6,899 nt of DNA from an uncultured Ruminococcus sp. (GTDB lineage Bacteria > Bacillota > Clostridia > Oscillospirales > Ruminococcaceae), in the NCBI GenBank assembly GCA_946531975.1, contig CAMNAY010000089.1, forward strand, positions 1 through 6,899. Reading direction: 5' to 3'. This document shows, one piece after another, positions 1 through 6,148 of the stretch. Numbering within the stretch: position 1 is the first letter of the stretch; each line of letters starts with the position of its first letter. Position numbers and translations under genes: made by a program. The notes under the pieces are model-generated. The model worked only from the letters and a program-made list of their open reading frames with translations. It searched no databases and was not told the DNA's origin.

Positions 1-1348
1 AATGGCGATGTGCGGTCTGATGATTCCCGCCGCAGACGGGAGCCGCATCTCGGTATTTGACCGCATCCTCGTCGATATCGGTGACCGGCAGAGCATCGAA
101 TACAACCTCTCGACCTTCAGCGCACATACCTTGCAGGACATCGCGATCCTGAACACTGCCGATGACAAAACGCTCGTACTGATCGACGAGCTCGGCTCCG
201 GCACGGATCCGGTCGAGGGTGCCGCGCTTGCCGTTGCGGTCATCGAACGGCTGCGGCAGCAGGGTGCGGTGCTGATCGTCACGACACACTATCAGGAACT
301 GAAGCGCTATGCGCTCGAAACACCGGATGTGGAGAACGCCTCCTGCGAATTCGACCTCGAAACGCTGAAGCCGACCTACCGTCTGGTGATCGGCTCGCCG
401 GGTAAATCCAACGCGTTTGCGATTGCGGGGACACTCGGCATGCCGGAGGATGTCATCGCACATGCGAAGGAGCTTGTCTCGACCGAGAACCAGCGCTTTG
501 AGCGCGCCGTTGAGCAGCTTGACCGCGCCAGAGCGGAGCATGAAAAAGAACTCGCAGAGCTGACGCGCCTGCGTGCCGATGCCGAGCGCCACGAAAAAGC
601 ACTGCGCGAACAGGCAGAGACCATGGACAGACGCCGCGAGGAGGAACTCGCGAAGATCCGCGAGCAGGCAAGACGCATTGTCGAGCAGACCGTGACCGAA
701 TCCAATGCACTGCTCGAAGAACTGCGGGAGCTGAAGAAGCAGAAGGATCAGGCGGACTTCGACAAGAAGCTCGCTGCCGCAAAAACAGACTCCCGCCGGA
801 CAATCGACAAGCTGTACGAAAATACCGATACAGACGACCAGAGCACCTATGTCCTGCCGCGTGCCCTGAAGCCCGGCGACTCCGTGCAGATCGTGTCAAT
901 GGGCAGAAGCGGCACCGTGCTGACCGAACCGGCAGGCGGCGTCGTGACCGTGCAGATCGGCGCGATGAAAACCCGTGTGCCGATCGAAAATATCCGGCTA
1001 GAGCTGCAAAAGACACAGCAGAAGGAAAAACAGAAGCAGCAGCGCGTCCATGCAACGGTCGTGCGGTCGGAGAAGGGCGGCAGCGCAGGGCGCGGCTCAC
1101 GCGGCGGCGCAAATGAGCTGGACATCCGCGGCTGTACGATTGATGAAGGCATCATGATGACGGAACAGTTCATCTCCGGCTCGGTGCTGATGGGCTTTGA
1201 GACCGTCACGATCATCCACGGCAAGGGTACCGGTGCGCTCCGCAAGGGCATTCACGAGCATCTGCGCCGGATGAAACAGGTGAAATCGTACCGGCTCGGC
1301 GTTTACGGCGAGGGCGAAGACGGCGTCACAATCGTCACACTGAAATGA
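1..1348 (+). CDS. mutS2: Endonuclease MutS2 / Smr-domain ATPase, C-terminal part (5' partial)
   Basis: The frame is open at the left edge: base 1 is the last base of a codon, and the ATG at 2 is internal to the conserved MutS2 stretch before CGLMIPA. About 448 residues are present of a family usually near 780-790, so the lever domain and Walker A lie outside. Numbering from the ATG at 2, the ATPase half shows the signature-like STFSAH (37-42), Walker B LVLIDELGSGTDP (58-70) and the switch histidine in TTHY (94-97). A charged coiled-coil-like stretch follows (about 155-255), then a KOW-like segment (about 287-332), a basic Gly/Lys linker, and a C-terminal Smr domain (about 373-448) with LDIRG and HGKGTGALR. 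Known family roles are anti-recombination or, in Bacillus subtilis, splitting of collided ribosomes, with the Smr domain as a nuclease or RNA-binding module. Both Smr motifs are intact. The stop TGA at 1346 overlaps an in-frame ATG of the next gene. Identification is firm; which role applies here is not shown. Confidence 0.5.
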   Translation, partial: MAMCGLMIPAADGSRISVFDRILVDIGDRQSIEYNLSTFSAHTLQDIAILNTADDKTLVLIDELGSGTDPVEGAALAVAVIERLRQQGAVLIVTTHYQELKRYALETPDVENASCEFDLETLKPTYRLVIGSPGKSNAFAIAGTLGMPEDVIAHAKELVSTENQRFERAVEQLDRARAEHEKELAELTRLRADAERHEKALREQAETMDRRREEELAKIREQARRIVEQTVTESNALLEELRELKKQKDQADFDKKLAAAKTDSRRTIDKLYENTDTDDQSTYVLPRALKPGDSVQIVSMGRSGTVLTEPAGGVVTVQIGAMKTRVPIENIRLELQKTQQKEKQKQQRVHATVVRSEKGGSAGRGSRGGANELDIRGCTIDEGIMMTEQFISGSVLMGFETVTIIHGKGTGALRKGIHEHLRRMKQVKSYRLGVYGEGEDGVTIVTLK

Positions 1349-1356
1349 CCGAACAG

Positions 1357-1368
1357 AAAGGCAGGTGG
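1357..1368 (+). promoter_or_regulatory. Ribosome binding site of the CPBP gene, deciding its start
   Basis: The purine-rich AAAGGCAGGTGG lies just before the ATG at 1372: AGG at 1363-1365 is 6 bases from it and AAAGG at 1357-1361 is 10 bases from it. The alternative ATG at 1345, which overlaps the mutS2 stop as ATGA, has no Shine-Dalgarno-like sequence in front. I therefore prefer 1372, but start at 1345 by translational coupling would add only nine residues and cannot be excluded. Confidence 0.5.
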
Positions 1369-1371
1369 CAT

Positions 1372-2493
1372 ATGCCCCAAACCGATTATTCGGAGATCTC
1401 ACCGGTTGACCTGCGCAATCCCTTCCGGAACCCGACCGAGGAGCCGGATTATTCGCCCGATTACCGTGAGATCGCGCCGGAGCTGAGCATGGCGGGCAGC
1501 CGGCTTCCGCTGTATCCGGAAAAGCCCGAACGCAGCAGAATCCGGCGCTTCTTCAACCTCACCTTCCTGACGCTGATCTTCGGGCTGATCGTCACGCTGA
1601 GCATCTGCACAGGACTGCGGATGCTGAGTGCGCTGATCCTGAAGCAGATTGACCTGCGGAAGATGGGAAATCTCCCGCCGAATTACATGATGATTGCAGA
1701 GCAGTATATGAACGACAGCGCGATCGGCAACGCAATCAACCTGATCTCCTTTCTCTGCGGCAACCTGATTGCATTTTGGGTCGGCTGCAGGCTGACGAAT
1801 GTCAAAGCGGAAACAATGTTCCGGCTGCGGAATCTCGGCGCCGTCCGGACCGTAAAATACGTGCTGGTCGGGCTGTGGCTTCAGCTCCTGACGGGACTGC
1901 TCGCGGGCTGGCTGCTGCCGTTTCTGCGCCGCGCAGGAATCCCCGTCACCGGACATCCGGTCTCACTGGAGGGCAGCCGCTCAAAGATCATGCTGCTTGT
2001 GCTGTACTGCTGTCTGATTGCGCCGGTCACAGAGGAGCTTCTGATGCGCGGCATCGTGCTGAAGAATCTGAGCCGCGTCAGTCAGCGCTTCGGCATCTTT
2101 ATGTCGGCATTTCTGTTTGCCGTCATGCATGACAATCTGCCGCAGTTTCTGCTCACCTTCCCGCTCGGCATCCTGCTGGGCTATATCACCATTCAGCACA
2201 ATTCGCTGACGCCCGCGATCATCACGCACATGGCGGTCAACAGCTTTGCGATGCTTCAGCAGTTCGCGCACAGAATGCTCGAACGCTCGCTGTTCCGGAC
2301 AGCGGAGCTGAGCTATATTCTCCTGCTGCTTCTGCTCGGTTCTGCGGCATTTTTCTACATGCTGCTGACCGAGCGGCTGCCGGACAAAACACCGCATCAG
2401 TCGAGCCGCGGCATGCGCCTTGCGGCGGGCTGTCCGCTGTTCTGGGCATTTCTCTGCCTGCATGCGGCAATCGTCATCTATGCGATGATATAA
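1372..2493 (+). CDS. CPBP-family intramembrane glutamic endopeptidase (CAAX protease-like)
   Basis: A polytopic membrane protein of 373 residues with the three CPBP/Abi motifs. Motif 1 is EELLMR (E221, E222, R226), motif 2 is FAVMH (F249, H253) and motif 3 is HMAVN (H286, N290). All expected catalytic or metal/water-positioning residues are present, so it should be an active protease cleaving within or near the membrane. In bacteria, family members are linked to peptide processing, bacteriocin immunity and signalling, but the substrate here is unknown. The first 57 or so residues are hydrophilic and rich in Pro, Asp, Glu and Tyr, so probably cytosolic. About eight or nine hydrophobic segments follow (near 61-90, 118-138, 161-185, 205-222, 239-252, 257-274, 279-296, 314-332 and 350-372). 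It sits 23 bases after mutS2 (or overlaps it by 4 if it starts at 1345), so co-transcription is likely, and a terminator follows it at once. Functional links to MutS2 are not evident. Confidence 0.5.
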   Translation: MPQTDYSEISPVDLRNPFRNPTEEPDYSPDYREIAPELSMAGSRLPLYPEKPERSRIRRFFNLTFLTLIFGLIVTLSICTGLRMLSALILKQIDLRKMGNLPPNYMMIAEQYMNDSAIGNAINLISFLCGNLIAFWVGCRLTNVKAETMFRLRNLGAVRTVKYVLVGLWLQLLTGLLAGWLLPFLRRAGIPVTGHPVSLEGSRSKIMLLVLYCCLIAPVTEELLMRGIVLKNLSRVSQRFGIFMSAFLFAVMHDNLPQFLLTFPLGILLGYITIQHNSLTPAIITHMAVNSFAMLQQFAHRMLERSLFRTAELSYILLLLLLGSAAFFYMLLTERLPDKTPHQSSRGMRLAAGCPLFWAFLCLHAAIVIYAMI

Positions 2494-2516
2494 ACGGACA
2501 GAGCAACTGAACCGCA

Positions 2517-2549
2517 GGGGAAGGAAACCCGGTTTTCCTTCCCCCTTTT
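2517..2549 (+). terminator. Intrinsic terminator after the CPBP gene
   Basis: An 11-bp perfect stem is formed by GGGGAAGGAAA (2517-2527) and TTTCCTTCCCC (2534-2544) with a six-base loop (CCCGGT), followed by C and TTTT (2546-2549). It begins 23 bases after the CPBP stop and should end the mutS2-CPBP transcript. The T run is short (four), so some read-through into the regulator gene is possible. Confidence 0.5.
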
Positions 2550-2572
2550 GTACAATATTCTGCGATTTTACA

Positions 2573-2580
2573 GGGAGGTG
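2573..2580 (+). promoter_or_regulatory. Strong ribosome binding site fixing the regulator start
   Basis: GGGAGGTG lies six bases before the ATG at 2587, a near-ideal Shine-Dalgarno site. It rules out the upstream in-frame TTG at 2548, which lies in the T run of the terminator. A TACAAT hexamer at 2551-2556 could be a -10 box, but no good -35 partner was seen, so the regulator promoter is unresolved. Confidence 0.5.
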
Positions 2581-2586
2581 CCGGAT

Positions 2587-3390
2587 ATGGCAGACGAAAA
2601 AAAAGTCCCGCAGAATGCGGAGCCGCAGGAGGAGGAAATCTATCATCTCGACACCCGCACGGCACTTGCGGAGCATCTGTTTACGAAGCGTGAAACCGGA
2701 TTCCGGCATGCGCCGTTTGAGCGGGAGATCGCCTTTTACGAAAGCGTGCGTTCGGGCAGTCTCGAAACCGTCAAGACCCTGTTCACCCCGCTGGGCGGCG
2801 AGGGCTTCGGCACGCTCAGTCAGGACCCGCTGCAAAACCTGAAATATCATCTGGTTGTCAGTATCGCCATGATTACGCGCTTCTGCATCAACGGCGGCAT
2901 GCAGCCGGAGGAGGCATACAGCCTCAGCGATGTGTACATTCAGAAGACGGACCGCTGCCTGTCGGTTGACGAAATCCGCGGCGTGCATTACGAAATGACG
3001 ATCGCCTTCACCAAGCGCATGCGGCAGATCAACAGCGGCAAAATGTACACCAAAACAATGCTCGCCGTGCTGGATTATATCAGTGACCACCTGCACGAGC
3101 GCATTCTGATCGAAGATCTTGCGGCGGCAGTCTCGCGCACCCCGCCGTATCTCTCGCGAATGTTCCGCAGAGAGATGGGCATGCCGGTCAGCGAGTACAT
3201 CAACCGGAAAAAAATCGAAGCTGCGGCAAATATGCTGCAATTCTCGGATTTCTCCGCGCTGGATATCAGCAATTATCTCGGCTTCAGCTCGCAGAGTTAT
3301 TTTATCAAGCTGTTCCGGAAACAGATCGGTCTGACGCCGAAAGAATATCGGAGCAGATTCTACACCGTCGGGTTCATGAAGCCGAAATGA
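2587..3390 (+). CDS. AraC/XylS-family transcriptional regulator
   Basis: A 267-residue DNA-binding regulator. The C-terminal part (about 155-257) is an AraC-type double helix-turn-helix. The first helix-turn-helix is in IEDLAAAVSRTPPYLSRMF (175-193). The second runs from ISNYLGFSSQSYFIKLF (227-243) into the family hallmark GLTPKEYR (248-255). The N-terminal part (about 1-150) is not an obvious AraC-type cupin. It starts with a charged 20-residue tail and contains FEREIAFYESVRSG (44-57), LGGEGFGTLSQDPLQNLKYH (69-88) and a Cys-containing stretch to about residue 124. I recall similar N-termini in regulators of anaerobic Firmicutes, but I cannot assign a ligand. The protein is soluble, with no membrane segment. 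It is co-directional with the dockerin glucanase 144 bases downstream and no convincing terminator separates them, so it may regulate or be co-transcribed with that gene. The HTH assignment is firm; the target is inference. Confidence 0.5.
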   Translation: MADEKKVPQNAEPQEEEIYHLDTRTALAEHLFTKRETGFRHAPFEREIAFYESVRSGSLETVKTLFTPLGGEGFGTLSQDPLQNLKYHLVVSIAMITRFCINGGMQPEEAYSLSDVYIQKTDRCLSVDEIRGVHYEMTIAFTKRMRQINSGKMYTKTMLAVLDYISDHLHERILIEDLAAAVSRTPPYLSRMFRREMGMPVSEYINRKKIEAAANMLQFSDFSALDISNYLGFSSQSYFIKLFRKQIGLTPKEYRSRFYTVGFMKPK

Positions 3391-3400
3391 TGTTATGATT

Positions 3401-3430
3401 TTACTATTTTGCAGCGATTATTGCTAGAAT
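3401..3430 (+). promoter_or_regulatory. Candidate promoter for the glucanase gene (extended -10)
   Basis: TGCTAGAAT at 3422-3430 fits an extended -10 (TG, one base, TAGAAT). A poor -35 (TTACTA, 3401-3406, 3 of 6 matches) stands 18 bases upstream. A second extended -10-like sequence, TGGCATAAT, lies at 3446-3454 but has no recognisable -35. A third hexamer, TATGAT at 3394-3399, also lacks a good partner. The stretch 3391-3534 thus offers several weak starts and I cannot choose between them with confidence. Weak -35 boxes would suit a gene needing an activator. Confidence 0.5.
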
Positions 3431-3436
3431 CCCCGC

Positions 3437-3513
3437 GCAGTTCTGTGGCATAATGAAAGCAGGAAGAAAGCCCGTTCGGAATACGGGCTCTGAAATGAAC
3501 AAAACAGAACTGC
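3437..3513 (+). other. Structured leader: nested inverted repeats upstream of the glucanase
   Basis: A 10-bp perfect inverted repeat, GCAGTTCTGT (3437-3446) with ACAGAACTGC (3504-3513), encloses a 7-bp hairpin, AGCCCGT (3469-3475) with ACGGGCT (3483-3489), loop TCGGAAT. The inner hairpin has no T tract (it is followed by CTGAAATG), so it does not look like a terminator for the regulator gene. The right arm of the outer helix ends eight bases before the ribosome site at 3521. No known riboswitch class was recognised. Confidence 0.5.
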
Positions 3514-3534
3514 AAAATCAAGGGGAGATTCACA

Positions 3535-6036
3535 ATGAAAATCAGCAAAATGCGCAGAGCCGCCGCGATTTCTTCGGCAGCGGCAATCTGCATCGGCGCT
3601 ATGCATCTGGGTGCATTCGCGCTGACAAAAACCGATGTCAACGGTGACGGCGCCTCGAACAGACAGGACGTTACCGCTCTGGTCAGCGCACTGACCGGCT
3701 CTAGCTCCATGCCGCAGGGCGCCGATGTCAACGGCGACGGCAAGGTCAATGCCGCCGACCTGACGCTCCTGAAGCGCGAGCTGCTCTATCCGAAGCAGGA
3801 GCAGGGCAGAGAGCCGAGACTCCCTGCAACCATGTATTCCAACTTCCGCTCCGGCGATGCAGGCGACTTCTTCGCATCCGACGGCTGGTGCAACGGCAGA
3901 CCGTTTGACTGCTACTGGACCAAGGACAATGCTGCGATCAAAAACAATCTGCTTGAACTCCGCGTTGATGCAAAGGATGATAAGCATAACGACATCTACG
4001 GCGAAGATTACGAAACCCACGAAAGATGGTATCCGAATTATTCCGGCGGCGAATTCCGCACCGAGAAGTACTACAGCTATGGCTACTATGAGACCTCAAT
4101 GAAGGCGATCAAGAATGACGGCGTCGTGTCCTCGTTCTTCACCTACACCGGCCCCTCCGACAAGATCAACGGCGTTGAGAATCCGTGGGATGAGATCGAC
4201 GTCGAGATTCTCGGCAAGGACACCACAAAGGTTCAGCTCAATTATTACCGTAACGGCAAGGGCGGACATGAAACAATGATTGATCTGGGCTTCGATGCCT
4301 CCGAAGGCTACCACACCTACGGCTTCGACTGGCAGCCCGATCACATCACATGGTATGTGGACGGCAAGGAAGTCTACACCATGCAGGGCGATGTCCCCAA
4401 GACCCCCGGCAAGATCATGATGAACGCATGGCCGGGCCGCAAGGTTGACAACTGGCTCAAGCCGTTCAACGGCAATACCGGTCTGGTCGCGAGCTATGAG
4501 TGGGTCACCTATCACAAGGCTGACAGCGCACAGGATCCGATGACATTCGACGAGCTGGAAGCACTGGCGAAGCAGGGACAGCAGGGTCAGCAGGGCAGCA
4601 TCAAGGACTACGGCACTGCGCCGAAGCTCCCCGCAACCATGTATTCCAACTTCCGCTCCGGCGATGCTGGCGATTTCTTTGCATCCAAAGGCTGGACGAA
4701 CGGCGAACCGTTTGACTGCTTCTGGTATGAGAAGAATGCGCAGATCAAGGGCGATCATCTGGAGCTGATCATCGACGAGAAGTGGAATTCCTCCGACCGC
4801 AGCAATAACTGGAATCCTTCCTACTCCGGCGGCGAATTCCGCACCAACGGCTTCTACCACTACGGCTACTACGAGACCTCGATGCAGGCGATCAAGAACG
4901 ACGGCGTTGTCTCCTCGTTCTTCACCTACACCGGTCCCTCCGACAACAATCCGTGGGACGAGATCGACATCGAGATTCTCGGCAAGGATACCACAAAGGT
5001 TCAGCTCAACTATTACCGTGACAGCAAGGGCGGACATGAAACAATGATTGATCTGGGCTTCGATGCCTCCGAAGGCTATCACACCTACGGCTTTGACTGG
5101 CAGCCCGATCATATCACATGGTATGTGGACGGCAAGGAAGTCCACACCATGTGGGGCGATGTCCCCAAGACCCCCGGCAAGATCATGATGAACGCTTGGC
5201 CGGGCAAGAATGTTGACGGATGGCTCAAGCCCTACAACGGCAATAAGCCGCTGACCGCACGCTACCAGTGGGTCACCTTCCAGAAAAGTGAGCAGCAGGG
5301 TCAGCAGGGGCAGCAAGGTCAGCAGGGACAGAGCAGCGGCATGAATGCCAATGCTACAATGGTTTCCAATTTCTCGGCAGGTCAGGCAGGCGATTTCTTC
5401 GCCTCCGACGGCTGGACAAACGGCAGACCGTTTGACTGCTACTGGACAAAGGACAATGCAGCAATCCGGAACAATCTGCTCGAACTGAGCATCAACCAGA
5501 AGACGGACAACAGCATCACCGGCGAAGACTATGAGACCCATGAAACATGGTATCCGGGTTACTCCGGCGGCGAATTCCGCACCAACAATTTCTACCACTA
5601 CGGCTACTACGAGACCTCGATGAAGGCGATTAAGAATGACGGCGTTGTCTCCTCGTTCTTCACCTACACCGGTCCGTCCGACAACAATCCGTGGGACGAA
5701 ATCGACATCGAGATTCTCGGCAAGGACACCACAAAGGTTCAGCTCAACTACTACCGCGACGGCAAGGGCGGTCATGAGTATATGTATGACCTCGGCTTCG
5801 ATGCCTCGCAGGATTTCCACAGATACGGCTTCGACTGGCAGCCCGATCATATTACATGGTATGTGGACGGCAAGGAAGCCTACACCATGTGGGGCGATGT
5901 CCCCAAGACACCGGGCAAGATCATGATGAATGCATGGCCCGGCCGCAAGGTTGACGAATGGCTCAAGCCGTTCAACGGCAGAACCGGTCTGACTGCTTAT
6001 TATCAGTGGGTCACCTATAACAAAGGCGGCCGCTGA
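3535..6036 (+). CDS. Secreted dockerin-bearing enzyme with three GH16 lichenase modules
   Basis: An 833-residue putative cellulosomal endo-beta-1,3-1,4-glucanase. The ATG at 3535 follows AGGGGAG (3521-3527) at a spacing of seven. Residues 1-29 are a Sec signal peptide: basic MKISKMRR, an Ala/Ile core, and probable cleavage after AFA. Residues about 31-84 are a type I dockerin with two calcium loops (D34, N36, D38, N42, D45 and D64, N66, D68, N72, D75). Three GH16 modules follow (about 97-328, 366-584, 606-830), joined by Gln/Gly-rich linkers. Each carries the lichenase active-site pattern WDEID(V/I)E-ILGKDTTKVQLNYY, with nucleophile and acid/base glutamates at E220/E224, E476/E480 and E722/E726, and the conserved FDWQPDHITWYVDGKE. 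Bacillus lichenases share these motifs and cut beta-1,4 bonds next to beta-1,3 bonds in cereal glucan and lichenan. There is no surface anchor, so attachment is expected through dockerin binding to a scaffold cohesin. Three same-family catalytic modules in one chain is unusual. All catalytic residues are intact, so all three modules are predicted active. Confidence 0.5.
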   Translation: MKISKMRRAAAISSAAAICIGAMHLGAFALTKTDVNGDGASNRQDVTALVSALTGSSSMPQGADVNGDGKVNAADLTLLKRELLYPKQEQGREPRLPATMYSNFRSGDAGDFFASDGWCNGRPFDCYWTKDNAAIKNNLLELRVDAKDDKHNDIYGEDYETHERWYPNYSGGEFRTEKYYSYGYYETSMKAIKNDGVVSSFFTYTGPSDKINGVENPWDEIDVEILGKDTTKVQLNYYRNGKGGHETMIDLGFDASEGYHTYGFDWQPDHITWYVDGKEVYTMQGDVPKTPGKIMMNAWPGRKVDNWLKPFNGNTGLVASYEWVTYHKADSAQDPMTFDELEALAKQGQQGQQGSIKDYGTAPKLPATMYSNFRSGDAGDFFASKGWTNGEPFDCFWYEKNAQIKGDHLELIIDEKWNSSDRSNNWNPSYSGGEFRTNGFYHYGYYETSMQAIKNDGVVSSFFTYTGPSDNNPWDEIDIEILGKDTTKVQLNYYRDSKGGHETMIDLGFDASEGYHTYGFDWQPDHITWYVDGKEVHTMWGDVPKTPGKIMMNAWPGKNVDGWLKPYNGNKPLTARYQWVTFQKSEQQGQQGQQGQQGQSSGMNANATMVSNFSAGQAGDFFASDGWTNGRPFDCYWTKDNAAIRNNLLELSINQKTDNSITGEDYETHETWYPGYSGGEFRTNNFYHYGYYETSMKAIKNDGVVSSFFTYTGPSDNNPWDEIDIEILGKDTTKVQLNYYRDGKGGHEYMYDLGFDASQDFHRYGFDWQPDHITWYVDGKEAYTMWGDVPKTPGKIMMNAWPGRKVDEWLKPFNGRTGLTAYYQWVTYNKGGR
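3625..3786 (+). other. Type I dockerin-coding segment (N-terminal)
   Basis: This segment encodes residues 31-84. Two F-hand repeats start DVNGDGASNRQD and DVNGDGKVNAAD, 30 residues apart, each with the D-x-N-x-D-G-x-x-N-x-x-D calcium pattern. At loop positions 10-11, which set cohesin choice in clostridial dockerins, the repeats have R43-Q44 and A73-A74. The two faces therefore differ, which argues against simple symmetric dual binding (inference). An N-terminal dockerin directly after the signal peptide is less common than a C-terminal one. Confidence 0.5.
3823..4518 (+). repeat. GH16 module A (first of three intragenic repeats)
   Basis: Residues 97-328. It has the longest pre-catalytic part, with 120 residues from the ATM methionine to the nucleophile E220. 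It carries a private insertion, KINGVE, before NPWDEID, where B and C have a single N. It also has an extra cysteine in GWCNGRPFDC, where B and C have Thr. It has MQGDVP where B and C have MWGDVP, so one Trp that may line the cleft is replaced by Gln. Confidence 0.5.
4519..4629 (+). repeat. Linker 1 with short QQG repeat
   Basis: Residues 329-365 join modules A and B. A likely helical acidic stretch, DPMTFDELEALAKQ, is followed by Q-G-QQG-QQG (coded at 4573-4596 by near-identical CAGCAGGGN units), then a short Lys/Pro segment. It is longer and more structured than linker 2, so A and B may be spaced differently from B and C. Confidence 0.5.
4630..5286 (+). repeat. GH16 module B (second repeat)
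   Basis: Residues 366-584. It is the shortest module (107 residues from the ATM methionine to E476). It lacks the GEDYETHE segment shared by A and C and has WNSSDRSNNWNPS instead. Its start and the block after the active site match A nearly base for base, while the middle (FYHYGYYETSM through PSDNNPWDEIDIE) matches C. Confidence 0.5.
5287..5349 (+). repeat. Linker 2 with four QQG units
   Basis: Residues 585-605. Four tandem 9-base CAGCAGGGN-type units plus a final CAG (5293-5331) encode QQG x4 then Q, followed by SSG. Codons vary slightly between units (GGT, GGG, GGT, GGA; one CAA). The linker is probably flexible. The short tandem repeat could change copy number by slippage without a frameshift because the unit is a multiple of three. 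Confidence 0.5.
5350..6024 (+). repeat. GH16 module C (third repeat)
   Basis: Residues 606-830, with nucleophile E722. It shares DGWTNGRPFDCYWTKDNAAI and GEDYETHE with A, but FYHYGYYETSM, PSDNNPWDEIDIE and MWGDVP with B. Its block after the active site is private: HEYMYDLGFDASQDFHRYG replaces HETMIDLGFDASEGYHTYG of A and B. The protein ends nine bases after the module (GGR, then stop). Confidence 0.5.
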
Positions 6037-6040
6037 TTCT

Positions 6041-6054
6041 TCCGCGTGCGCGGA
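6041..6054 (+). repeat. Small inverted repeat after the glucanase stop
   Basis: TCCGC (6041-6045) pairs with GCGGA (6050-6054) over a GTGC loop, four bases after the stop codon. There is no T tract. It may protect the mRNA 3' end or be chance; the real terminator is downstream. Confidence 0.5.
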
Positions 6055-6078
6055 TTCAATGAAGTTTACCTCCCTCTT

Positions 6079-6115
6079 TCCCTGCGATTCACTCCCGGAT
6101 CGCAGGGATTTTTTT
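6079..6115 (+). terminator. Intrinsic terminator of the glucanase gene
   Basis: TCCCTGCGAT (6079-6088) pairs perfectly with ATCGCAGGGA (6099-6108), with a 10-base loop, followed by seven Ts (6109-6115). It is a classic Rho-independent terminator 42 bases after the stop. It separates the glucanase from the mreB-like gene. Confidence 0.5.
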
Positions 6116-6130
6116 CGGGCGGGATGCCCG
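6116..6130 (+). repeat. Short hairpin CGGGC/GCCCG
   Basis: A 5-bp stem (6116-6120 with 6126-6130, loop GGGAT) directly after the terminator T run. No function is apparent. Confidence 0.5.
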
Positions 6131-6148
6131 GCGTCCGTGTACTGTCCG

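Noticed and set aside
453..1112. Minus-strand open frame within mutS2
   Set aside because: The product is Arg/Ser-rich and low in complexity, typical of antisense of GC-rich coding sequence.
1981..3240. A 419-codon open frame on the minus strand opposite the CPBP and regulator genes
   Set aside because: It spans two sense genes and their terminator, its product is rich in His, Arg and Gln without domains, and both sense genes have clear family motifs. It is a codon-bias shadow.
3469..3489. Hairpin AGCCCGT/ACGGGCT as terminator of the regulator gene
   Set aside because: It is followed by CTGAAATG rather than a T run and lies about 80 bases after the stop, so it fails the intrinsic terminator pattern.
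3437..3534. Cyclic-di-GMP or other known riboswitch before the glucanase
   Set aside because: I looked for known conserved cores and did not recognise any; only simple inverted repeats are present.
3453..3647. Possible leader peptide starting MKAGRKPVRN before the glucanase
   Set aside because: It has no ribosome site, runs out of frame well into the glucanase gene and resembles no known leader peptide.
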